From Mycobacterium colombiense (GTDB lineage Bacteria > Actinomycetota > Actinomycetes > Mycobacteriales > Mycobacteriaceae), in NCBI RefSeq assembly GCF_001953985.1, contig NZ_MBEI01000040.1, forward strand, positions 1 through 50,523: a stretch of DNA of 50,523 bases. The letters run 5' to 3'. The notes below the pieces were generated by a model. It was not told the DNA's origin, did no database searches, and saw nothing but the letters and a program-made list of their open reading frames with translations. The position numbers and the translations under genes are program-made. Shown piece by piece: positions 44,052 through 50,523 of this stretch. Position 1 is the first letter of the stretch, and each line of letters starts with the position of its first letter.

Positions 44052-44771
44052 CTATGCCGCGTCGTGAAAGATCAGCCCCATCGCGTAGCGCTCGCCGGAG
44101 CGAACGACCGAGACGCCGTGGCGCACCGGAGCCGCGGACCAGCCCCGGGCCGAGGGCACCGGTCGCTCCCGGGTGGTGAAGACATACCCGTGTCCCTGCG
44201 GCAGTTGCGTTGCCATGCCGCGGGATTGGGCCCGCAGCCGTTGTTCGACGAGCAGGAATTCGCCGCCGGTGTAGTCGGTCTCGGGGTTGCTCAGGTTGAT
44301 GACGACCTGGAGCGGGAAAACCAAGTCGCCGTAGAGATCCCGGTGCAACGCATTCCAGTCGCCCGCACCGTATTTCAGCATCAGGGCGGTCGACCTGTTC
44401 TGACCGGCGGCGTGACAGGCGGCCAGCCAATCGTCGAGGCGGTCCGGCCAGGGTGCGTCCCGGCCAAGCTTGCCCCACCAGTCGCGCGCTATCGGCAGCA
44501 GCCGGGGATACAGGGCCTGTTTGAGCTCTTCGATCGGTGCGGGGTAGGGCGCGTCAAAGTAGCGGTATTGCCCGGCGCCATAGCGTTTGGGCGCCATGTC
44601 GATGGTCGACCGAAACAGGTCGTCGTCGGCGTAGAGCTTGCGCAGCCGGGCGGCTTCACCCGACGTGACCAGCCGCGGCAGCAGCGCGCCGCCGTACTCG
44701 TCGACCTCGGCGGCGATGGCGTCCCAATCGCCGGTGTCGACACGCTTTGCCCATCGGTCCATCAGGTCCAC
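44052..44771 (-). CDS. 2-oxoglutarate/Fe(II)-dependent oxygenase-like protein
   Basis: A 239-aa double-stranded beta-helix protein. Iron ligands are His and Asp in ALHRDLYGD and the distal His in PVRHGVSVV, with Arg in SGERYAMGLIFH for 2-oxoglutarate binding. The layout matches the 2OG-Fe(II) oxygenase superfamily (prolyl-hydroxylase-like). ATG 44771; its stop is 6 bases from the convergent methyltransferase stop. It lies next to rnpB, where M. tuberculosis has Rv2227, a conserved protein of similar size; they may be the same gene. Substrate unknown. Confidence 0.78.
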   Translation of the reverse strand: MDLMDRWAKRVDTGDWDAIAAEVDEYGGALLPRLVTSGEAARLRKLYADDDLFRSTIDMAPKRYGAGQYRYFDAPYPAPIEELKQALYPRLLPIARDWWGKLGRDAPWPDRLDDWLAACHAAGQNRSTALMLKYGAGDWNALHRDLYGDLVFPLQVVINLSNPETDYTGGEFLLVEQRLRAQSRGMATQLPQGHGYVFTTRERPVPSARGWSAAPVRHGVSVVRSGERYAMGLIFHDAA

Positions 44772-44837
44772 GATAGAGCCGCGCGAGCCATAGTTGCTGG
44801 CAACAGCATGCCGCAGGTAGTACCGTGGATCGTCGCG

Positions 44838-45238
<401 letters not shown>

Positions 45239-45244
45239 CGCCTT

Positions 45245-46783
45245 CTAATGCCCCGCCTTGCGGACCGCCTTGGCGAGTTCGCGCAGGGTGTCGTCGAGTT
45301 CGTCGCGGCAGCGGTCGGCCAGGTCGGCCTCGCGCTGATACAACAGCCCGTAGGTGAAGGTGTCCTCGCCGGCGGCGTGCGCGATCTCGGCCTCCTGACG
45401 CAGATGCTCGCGGCTGACGACGCTGTCTTGATGGTCACCGAGCAACGACTGGACCGCCTTGGCCTGTTCGGACACCTTCGCGGCGCCGGTGGCGGAGGCG
45501 GTGTAGCGAAGTCGCTTGGCGCGCTTGCGGATCCGGTGGATCGCCTCGTCGCGTTGATGTTGGTCGTCGGGGTGCTCGCGGTCGACCTGGGCGGCGGCCT
45601 TCTGGGCCTTGCGGACCTTCTTGTAGGCGGCCTCGATGGTCACCGGCGGCTGTTCCTCGGCCGTGGCGGCGCCCGGGGTTTCGGCCGCTATCAGGTCGAG
45701 GGAGTCCAGCAGGCGGAAGTACCGCTGCGAGCGCATGGCGATCAATGACCGGCGCAGCCCGGTCTGGTAGCGCCGCTGGGCGCCCCCGACCAGACGCTCG
45801 CGCACCGGCCCGCGCACCAATTCCGGTGCGAGCCCGTCCAATTCGCGCTCGTATCGCTCGGCGAGCACCTCGGCGTCGCGCGCCACGCCCAGAATTGCGG
45901 CCAGCTCACGCAACTCGTCCAGGACCCACCCGTCCTCGGGCAGCCCGAAGGACTCCTGGTAGTCGCGCAGCAGGCTGCGCAGCTTGCGGGTGGTCACCCG
46001 CATCTGGTGGATGGAGTCGTAGGCGTCGGCGCGTACCGCGCGATCCCACACCACCAGCTCGCGGACCTGCTCGGCGATCGCGCGCTGCAGCGGATCCCCG
46101 GGCGGCGTGGCGCCGTTGGGCGGCGTGCCGAGCACCCGCGCCAGCTTTGAGCCGTGACCCGCCGGCGCGGCCCCGGCGTCCAGCAGCCGGTTGCTCAACC
46201 GGTTCAGCAGCTCGACACCGGCCGTCCCGTTGGAGAGCCCGCTCGCTTCGAGGAGCTCCAATTCCCACTCGCGCCACTCCTGTTCGGTCGGCGAGTCGGT
46301 GTCCTCGGATCCCCGCGTCGACCACGCGGTGACATGGTCGTTGCTGAACTCGGCCAGCGCGGTGCCCGCGGCGTCGTAGAGCACCTGGCTTTCGCGCCGG
46401 GTGGTGATGCGCGCGACGGGCTGCAGCGGGCGGTCGCGCACGATCGCCAGCACCACGTCCGTCAACTCATCGGGCACCGAGTCGTTTGCCTCCGATGCGT
46501 CCAGCGGTAGGCGGACCTCGGTGCGGGCGTCGGGACCGGACGGCAGCTTCAGGTGCCATCCCGCGTCCGAGCCACCGGTGCGGCGGCGCAGGGTGACCTT
46601 GTTGCGCGCCAAATCGTGTATGGGCGTATCGAAGTACGTCGCATCCAGGGTTTGCATTGGTGACTTCTCGACGTGGGCGACCGCGGCGATCCCCTCGAAC
46701 GAGGGGGACACGGTGGACTCGACTACGTCGAACTTGCGCTCGACCTCGAGATGACGCGAGGGTTGCGGCGCTTTTGCAGGCAT
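45245..46783 (-). CDS. CYTH-CHAD domain protein (Rv2226-like)
   Basis: A 512-aa protein. The N-terminal CYTH (triphosphate tunnel) domain carries the ExExK motif in LEVERKFDV and a set of basic/acidic strands (NKVTLRRRTGG, TEVRLPL). The C-terminal CHAD domain is all-helical with the conserved His in SIHQMRVTTRKLRSLL and AIHRIRKRAKRLRY. CYTH acts on triphosphates and CHAD binds polyphosphate, so a polyphosphate-linked role is likely. ATG 46783 is preferred since GGAG lies 7 bases upstream; ATG 46795 adds four residues. The length matches Rv2226. Confidence 0.92.
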   Translation of the reverse strand: MPAKAPQPSRHLEVERKFDVVESTVSPSFEGIAAVAHVEKSPMQTLDATYFDTPIHDLARNKVTLRRRTGGSDAGWHLKLPSGPDARTEVRLPLDASEANDSVPDELTDVVLAIVRDRPLQPVARITTRRESQVLYDAAGTALAEFSNDHVTAWSTRGSEDTDSPTEQEWREWELELLEASGLSNGTAGVELLNRLSNRLLDAGAAPAGHGSKLARVLGTPPNGATPPGDPLQRAIAEQVRELVVWDRAVRADAYDSIHQMRVTTRKLRSLLRDYQESFGLPEDGWVLDELRELAAILGVARDAEVLAERYERELDGLAPELVRGPVRERLVGGAQRRYQTGLRRSLIAMRSQRYFRLLDSLDLIAAETPGAATAEEQPPVTIEAAYKKVRKAQKAAAQVDREHPDDQHQRDEAIHRIRKRAKRLRYTASATGAAKVSEQAKAVQSLLGDHQDSVVSREHLRQEAEIAHAAGEDTFTYGLLYQREADLADRCRDELDDTLRELAKAVRKAGH

Positions 46784-46927
46784 CTTCGGCTCCATTGAGG
46801 GCGCGTTGGGCGCGTCGCCGCGGCCGTGAACGGATCGGATGGGAAATGAGCACCCATAGCCTGCCATACCGAAGCGACGAGGCCGTCGCGGATCGGCGGG
46901 TGCGTGGAGCGCCCGGCGCGGCCGCCG

Positions 46928-47173
46928 TTACGGCGGCGGGGGCGGAGGAGGCGCGTCGTCCTCGGGCAGCGGCGCATATGCGGCGGGCGGCGGGACATAG
47001 CGTTCGATGTTGTCGGCGATGTTGGTGCACCCGCTGACCGAGATGCGCCGGCCCGCGTTCACACACACGGTTGCCTCGGCCCGATCGGCGGAATGCGCGG
47101 CAACGACAATTGCGGGAGTTACGGCCAAGCCGGAGAACACCAGCACTGCGGCAAACCAGCGGCGCCGAATCAT
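46928..47173 (-). CDS. Small secreted protein with Pro-rich C-terminus (81 aa)
   Basis: Signal peptide MIRRRWFAAVLVFSGLAVT then PAIVVAAHSADRAEA. The mature part is short: two Cys in VCVNAGRRISVSGCTN can form a disulfide, followed by a Tyr/Pro-rich stretch ending in a run of Pro. GGAAGGAG with a 7-base spacer precedes ATG 47173, supporting real translation. I do not recognise the family. It is divergent, over 185 bases, from the hemophore-like gene, so they may share regulation. Likely exported; function unknown. Confidence 0.72.
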   Translation of the reverse strand: MIRRRWFAAVLVFSGLAVTPAIVVAAHSADRAEATVCVNAGRRISVSGCTNIADNIERYVPPPAAYAPLPEDDAPPPPPPP

Positions 47174-47358
47174 CTGCGGTCTCCTTCCTGCCACCCGTAC
47201 AGCATTCTGCCGTCGCGGCGCGACCGGCGGGCCGAGATCGAAGAATGGCTCCATATTCCTTTGCCGGTGATTAGCCCATGCGCGGCGAGAAAACCACTTA
47301 TGGTTTGCGGTACCGATAACGGCCGCGGTTGCGGATGCGGAGATGAAGGAGCGTTTCC

Positions 47359-47739
47359 ATGGTGTCTTTTGTTCGCCCGGCGGCCCGAATTGTTGCCGGC
47401 GCAATGGCGGCCGGCGCGGTCAGTGTGGCAATGCTTTTCGGGACGGCGGGTTCGGCCGCCGCGGACTGGCCGATGGACGACCCGGAACCGGCGCCTTCGT
47501 CGCAACCGAATTGCACGGCGGCCGATCTTGCCCAGGTCTCGTCGGGCGTTGCCGCGGCGACGTCGGCGTATTTGTTCACCCACCCCGACGTCAACGCGTA
47601 CTTCACCAGCTTGAAGGGTCAGCCGCGCGACGACATGCGTGCGCAGTTGAAGCAGTACATGGACGCCAACCCGCAGACCCACACCGACCTCGAGGGCATT
47701 CGCCAGCCGTTGACCGACTTCCAGAATCGGTGCCGCTGA
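47359..47739 (+). CDS. Secreted hemophore-related protein
   Basis: A 126-aa secreted protein. The signal peptide runs to about residue 35 (GSAAA-D). The mature part contains LAQVSSGVAAATSAYLFTHPDVNAYFTSL and ends DFQNRC, with Cys52 and Cys125 able to form one disulfide. This is the pattern of the mycobacterial hemophore-related family (Rv0203-like heme-binding proteins). ATG 47359 follows AAGGAG. It probably binds heme or another small ligand in the cell envelope; heme-binding residues are not identified here. Confidence 0.8.
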   Translation: MVSFVRPAARIVAGAMAAGAVSVAMLFGTAGSAAADWPMDDPEPAPSSQPNCTAADLAQVSSGVAAATSAYLFTHPDVNAYFTSLKGQPRDDMRAQLKQYMDANPQTHTDLEGIRQPLTDFQNRCR

Positions 47740-47749
47740 CCGATCGCCC

Positions 47750-48976
47750 TCAGCCGGCCGGTGGTGGCGGCCGCTGTTGCATGTGCATCGCCAGGTCGCT
47801 CAGCTCCAGAATCGTCTGGATCTCGGTGTCGCGGAATGGCCGTCCGTCGGGGCCCAGCAGGTCGTGAAACCACTCCCGCGGCATCGCGGGGTCCGGGTTC
47901 GGGTGGTCCCAGGAATCCCACGGGAAGAAGGTCTGCGTCTTCCCGGTGACCAGTCCCCAGTTGAACGCGCCGACGTTGGCCCGCTTCGCGATCGGCAGGA
48001 TGGACTGCACCGTGCTGCCCAGCGGCCGGGCCATGTACTCGGTGCACAGGATCGGGCGGCCCAGCGGGACGAGCTCGGCGATGCGTCTCTCGAACTCCTC
48101 CGGGCCGGCGTAGGAGTGGAACGTGATGACGTCGGAGTTGTCGAGCTGGATGCCGCTGATGACGCTGCGGCGTCCCGGGTCGGCCCACTCGCCGTGCCAG
48201 ACGCCGCTGGTCAACGGCTGGCAGGGATCGACCCGCCGCGCCCACTCGAACACCTGGGGCAGCAGCTGGGCGACCAGGTCCACCTTGTCTTTGCGCTCGA
48301 CCGAGGCGTAGGCGTTGGCCGGGTTGTCCGGCTCGTTCCACAGATCCCAGCCCAGGATGCGGTCGTCACTGCGGAACTGCGTCAGCACCCCGGTGACATA
48401 GCCGCGCATGGTGTGCAGGTAGCCGTGATCGTCGAGGCGCGCCGCCCCCGGACTCTGCACCCAGCCGGAGTTGTGGATGCCCGGGCGCGGTGCCCGCTGC
48501 GGGCCGGCCTTGGGGAAGGGGTCCCAGCACGAATCGAACAGGACGAACAGCGGTTTGATGCCGTGGCGGGCGGCGATGTCGACGAACTGGGCGAGCCGGC
48601 CCTGAAACCCGCGGTAGTCCTGCGCCCAGAGCTGGTCGTGCAGGAAGACCCGTATCGCGTTGAACCCGTTGGTCCGCGCCCAGCCCAGCTCGGTATCGAT
48701 GCGCCGTGGGTCGAAGGTTTCGCGCTGGAACATCTCCAGCTGATTGATGGCGTTGGAGGTGATGTAGTTCGCGCCGACCGGCCAGCCCTGCGCCTGATAC
48801 CAGCGGTTGGCCCGCTCGGGCGACCACCGGCTTGCCTGCGGCGAGGTGTTGGGCGGTCGCGCCGACGCGCGTGGTGTCTGGGCCAAAGCCATGCCTCCCG
48901 CTACTAGCAGCGGCAGCGCCAGCACGGTTCGACGGTGCACGAAGTCACCGCGATTCCCCCGGTCGATGTGGTCCAC
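47750..48976 (-). CDS. Secreted glycoside hydrolase, GH5-like (cellulase superfamily)
   Basis: A 408-aa protein. The N-terminus carries a signal peptide with an Arg pair (VHRRTVLALPLLVAGGMALA). The core is a (beta/alpha)8 hydrolase: RVFLHDQLWAQD, the acid/base Glu in ILGWDLWNEPDN, HSYAGPEEF and the nucleophile Glu in ILCTEYMAR. The family is GH5-like endoglycanase/xylanase/mannanase type; the substrate is unknown. GTG 48976 is used; a GTG at 48940 (V-HRR start) gives a more usual signal peptide and may be right. It may act on the bacterium's own or a host glycan. Confidence 0.82.
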   Translation of the reverse strand: MDHIDRGNRGDFVHRRTVLALPLLVAGGMALAQTPRASARPPNTSPQASRWSPERANRWYQAQGWPVGANYITSNAINQLEMFQRETFDPRRIDTELGWARTNGFNAIRVFLHDQLWAQDYRGFQGRLAQFVDIAARHGIKPLFVLFDSCWDPFPKAGPQRAPRPGIHNSGWVQSPGAARLDDHGYLHTMRGYVTGVLTQFRSDDRILGWDLWNEPDNPANAYASVERKDKVDLVAQLLPQVFEWARRVDPCQPLTSGVWHGEWADPGRRSVISGIQLDNSDVITFHSYAGPEEFERRIAELVPLGRPILCTEYMARPLGSTVQSILPIAKRANVGAFNWGLVTGKTQTFFPWDSWDHPNPDPAMPREWFHDLLGPDGRPFRDTEIQTILELSDLAMHMQQRPPPPAG

Positions 48977-49020
48977 CCCTGCTCGTCAGAGTTCAGATCT
49001 TCTCCGCGAGGCTATCGTAC

Positions 49021-49066
49021 ATCCCTGTACCGCAACGCTTTTCAGCGGTTTCATGGTGACAGGGAT
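49021..49066. repeat. Nested inverted repeats upstream of the glycoside hydrolase
   Basis: ATCCCTGT (49021-49028) and ACAGGGAT (49059-49066) form perfect 8-bp outer arms. Inside, ACCGC and GCGGT pair (5 bp), and overlapping GTACA/TGTAC (49017-49030) form a third palindrome. It lies 45-90 bases upstream of the hydrolase start and downstream of panB, so it could be an operator or a panB terminator. The rest of the 167-base gap (48977-49143) shows nothing else. Confidence 0.45.
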
Positions 49067-49143
49067 AACGCGTCGACCAGGCATGTACCTCAGACCCGCG
49101 GCGTGACCGCGCAAAACACCGCGCGGCTCCCCCAGCGGGCGGA

Positions 49144-49992
49144 TCAGAAGCAGTGCTCGTCGGCGGGAAAGACCCCGCCGGCCACCTCTTGCGCATATTG
49201 CGTTGCGGCCCGGCGCAATTCCCCGCCGATGTCCGCGAACCGCTTGACGAAGCGGGCGGCTTTGCCACTGCTCATACCGGCCATGTCCTGCCAAACCAGG
49301 ACCTGGCCGTCGCAGTTGGGTCCGGCGCCGATGCCGACGGTCGGGATGGTCAGCTTGCCGGTGATCTGGGTGGCCAGTTCGGCCGGCACCATCTCCATGA
49401 CGACGGAGAACGCGCCGGCCTCGGCGACCGCGATCGCGTCGTGCACGGTCTGCTCGGCGGCGTCGCCGCGGCCCTGCACCCGGAAGCCGCCCAGGCCGTT
49501 GACGCTCTGCGGGGTGAAGCCGATGTGCGCCATCACCGGAATGCCGGCGGCGGTCAGGCAGGCGATCTGCTCCGCCACCCGCTCACCGCCCTCGAGCTTG
49601 ACCGCGTGCGCGCCGCCCTCCTTCATGAACCGGGTGGCGGCGGCCAGCGCGGCGGCCGGCCCGGACTCGTAGCTGCCGAACGGCAGGTCGGCGACGACCA
49701 GCGCGTGCGGGGCACCCCGCACCACGCCGCGCACCAATGGAATCAACTCGTCGATCGAGACGGGCACGGTGGTGTCGTAGCCGTACACCACGTTGGCCGC
49801 CGAGTCGCCGACCAGCAGCACCGGGATGCCGGCCTCGTCGAAGATGCGGGCCGTCGAGTAGTCGTAGGCCGTGAGCATGGCCCACTTGTGGCCTTCGGCC
49901 TTCATCTTCTGCAGGTGGTGGGTGCGAATCTTGGTCCGCGGCCTTTCGGGCTGCGCAGGCGAGTTGGCACCGTAAACGTTGTGCTCAGACAT
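49144..49992 (-). CDS. panB: 3-methyl-2-oxobutanoate hydroxymethyltransferase
   Basis: A 282-aa PanB with intact metal-binding and catalytic regions: [21 protein letters not shown] (Mg ligand Asp), [13 protein letters not shown] (catalytic Glu) and [13 protein letters not shown]. It transfers a hydroxymethyl from 5,10-methylene-THF to 2-oxoisovalerate, the first committed step of pantothenate/CoA synthesis. ATG 49992 fits AGGG at a 6-base spacing better than ATG 49995. The length agrees with M. tuberculosis PanB (Rv2225). It is divergent from the DGAT-like gene (131 bases). Confidence 0.96.
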   Translation of the reverse strand: MSEHNVYGANSPAQPERPRTKIRTHHLQKMKAEGHKWAMLTAYDYSTARIFDEAGIPVLLVGDSAANVVYGYDTTVPVSIDELIPLVRGVVRGAPHALVVADLPFGSYESGPAAALAAATRFMKEGGAHAVKLEGGERVAEQIACLTAAGIPVMAHIGFTPQSVNGLGGFRVQGRGDAAEQTVHDAIAVAEAGAFSVVMEMVPAELATQITGKLTIPTVGIGAGPNCDGQVLVWQDMAGMSSGKAARFVKRFADIGGELRRAATQYAQEVAGGVFPADEHCF

Positions 49993-50123
49993 CATTGTCC
50001 CTAAAGGTGGTCGGTTCGATCCTCGTGGCCGTTGCAGGTCCCCGGGTTCGTTGGACTACTCGATTCTGCCATTTCTTTTGCGCAGTTGCATCGCCGTGAC
50101 GGTGTGAGACATACCATGCGCGC

Positions 50124-50523
50124 ATGCAGCGGCTGAGTGGACTGGACGCCAGCTTCCTGTACCTGGAGAGCTCGGCACAGCCCATGCATGTGTGTTCGAT
50201 CATCGAGCTGGACACGTCCACGGCGCCGGGCGGCTACAGCTTCGACCGGCTGCGTGACGCCCTTGCACTACGCATCAAGGCGATCCCGGCGTTCCGCGAA
50301 AAACTTGCGAACAGTCCGCTGAATCTCGACCACCCGGTCTGGGTGGACGACGAGAAGTTCAACATCGATCGGCACCTGCACCGCATCGCGGTGGCCCCCC
50401 CCCGGGGGGCGGGCGCGCGGTGGGAGAGAAGGGGCCCCAAACCCCACCCGCCGCCGGGCCCCCCCCCCGCCCCCCGGGGGGGGTTGGGGGGGGCCCGGGG
50501 AGGGCGGGCCGAGCGCCCCCGCC
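50124..50523 (+). CDS. Wax ester synthase/diacylglycerol acyltransferase, N-terminal part (3' incomplete)
   Basis: The reliable part reads MQRLSGLDASFLYLESSAQP then MHVCSIIELDTSTAPGGYSF, up to NIDRHLHRIAV. This is the N-terminus of the bifunctional WS/DGAT (Tgs) family, which makes triacylglycerol or wax ester from acyl-CoA; the HHxxxDG active site lies beyond the window. ATG 50124 has no strong Shine-Dalgarno sequence. From about 50396 on the sequence is homopolymer-rich and does not match the family, so the frame there is not to be trusted. Confidence 0.82.
   Translation, partial: MQRLSGLDASFLYLESSAQPMHVCSIIELDTSTAPGGYSFDRLRDALALRIKAIPAFREKLANSPLNLDHPVWVDDEKFNIDRHLHRIAVAPPRGAGARWERRGPKPHPPPGPPPAPRGGLGGARGGRAERPR
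50396..50523. other. Low-complexity, probably erroneous sequence at the window end
   Basis: The last ~128 bases are almost all G and C in long runs (such as nine Cs and eight Gs), unlike the rest of the genome, and they break a clear coding region. The coding homology stops sharply at about 50395. An assembly or sequencing artefact at a contig end is the simplest explanation. Confidence 0.75.

Overview
The window is chromosomal DNA of a Mycobacterium, most likely a slow grower. GC content is high, GTG starts are common, and stop/start overlaps such as GTGA, ATGA and TGATG are frequent. It carries the mycolic-acid FAS-II cluster (fabD-acpM-kasA-kasB-accD6), mycothiol-linked mscR, ahpE, ptpA/ptkA and a mycobacterial RNase P RNA. 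Gene order matches, in reverse, the M. tuberculosis block from about Rv2225 (panB) to Rv2264c. That comparison is from memory of the H37Rv map; no search was run.

Layout. 1-13 kb: the tail of a Pro/Thr-rich membrane protein, a repeat-containing acidic protein, a methyltransferase/SDR pair, a metallo-hydrolase with mscR, a methyltransferase with a serine beta-lactamase-like protein, a DUF3145-type protein, a lipid kinase with an FAD oxidase, and a TetR regulator with glpD1. 13-24.5 kb: an FAD monooxygenase, the FAS-II operon with its MabR-type regulator and a candidate operator, and aceE. 24.7-26.4 kb: a lipoprotein, a DUF3052 protein, ahpE and tRNA-Val(TAC). 26.4-30 kb: an accessory islet beside the tRNA with a peroxiredoxin fused to a DUF742-like domain, the wreck of a Ser/Thr kinase gene, a secreted DUF732-like Pro-rich protein and an epoxide hydrolase. 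30-39.4 kb: an oxygenase/SDR/VOC operon, cobD, the ptkA-ptpA-SURF1 operon, and a tightly coupled cobC / Nif3 / zinc-ribbon / RNase H-phosphatase operon. 39.4-44.8 kb: a second accessory block with an aconitase-like protein, P450 plus ferredoxin, an XRE-cupin regulator, a methyltransferase and a 2OG oxygenase. 44.8-50.5 kb: rnpB, a CYTH-CHAD protein, two small secreted proteins, a glycoside hydrolase, panB and the start of a wax-ester synthase/DGAT.

How the genes work together. The central theme is envelope lipid supply. AceE makes acetyl-CoA, AccD6 carboxylates it, FabD loads malonyl on AcpM, and KasA/KasB elongate meromycolate chains, probably under the adjacent MabR-type regulator. The lipid kinase, GlpD and the DGAT-like enzyme handle glycerolipids. 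Redox defence (AhpE, MscR, the Prx fusion) and cofactor synthesis (cobD, cobC, panB) fill the rest.

No complete novel defence or mobile system is visible: no CRISPR array, integrase or transposase. The best candidates for something undescribed are the peroxiredoxin-DUF742 fusion beside the tRNA and the aconitase-like protein that appears to lack one Fe-S cysteine. The last ~130 bases are homopolymer-rich and look like an assembly or sequencing artefact.
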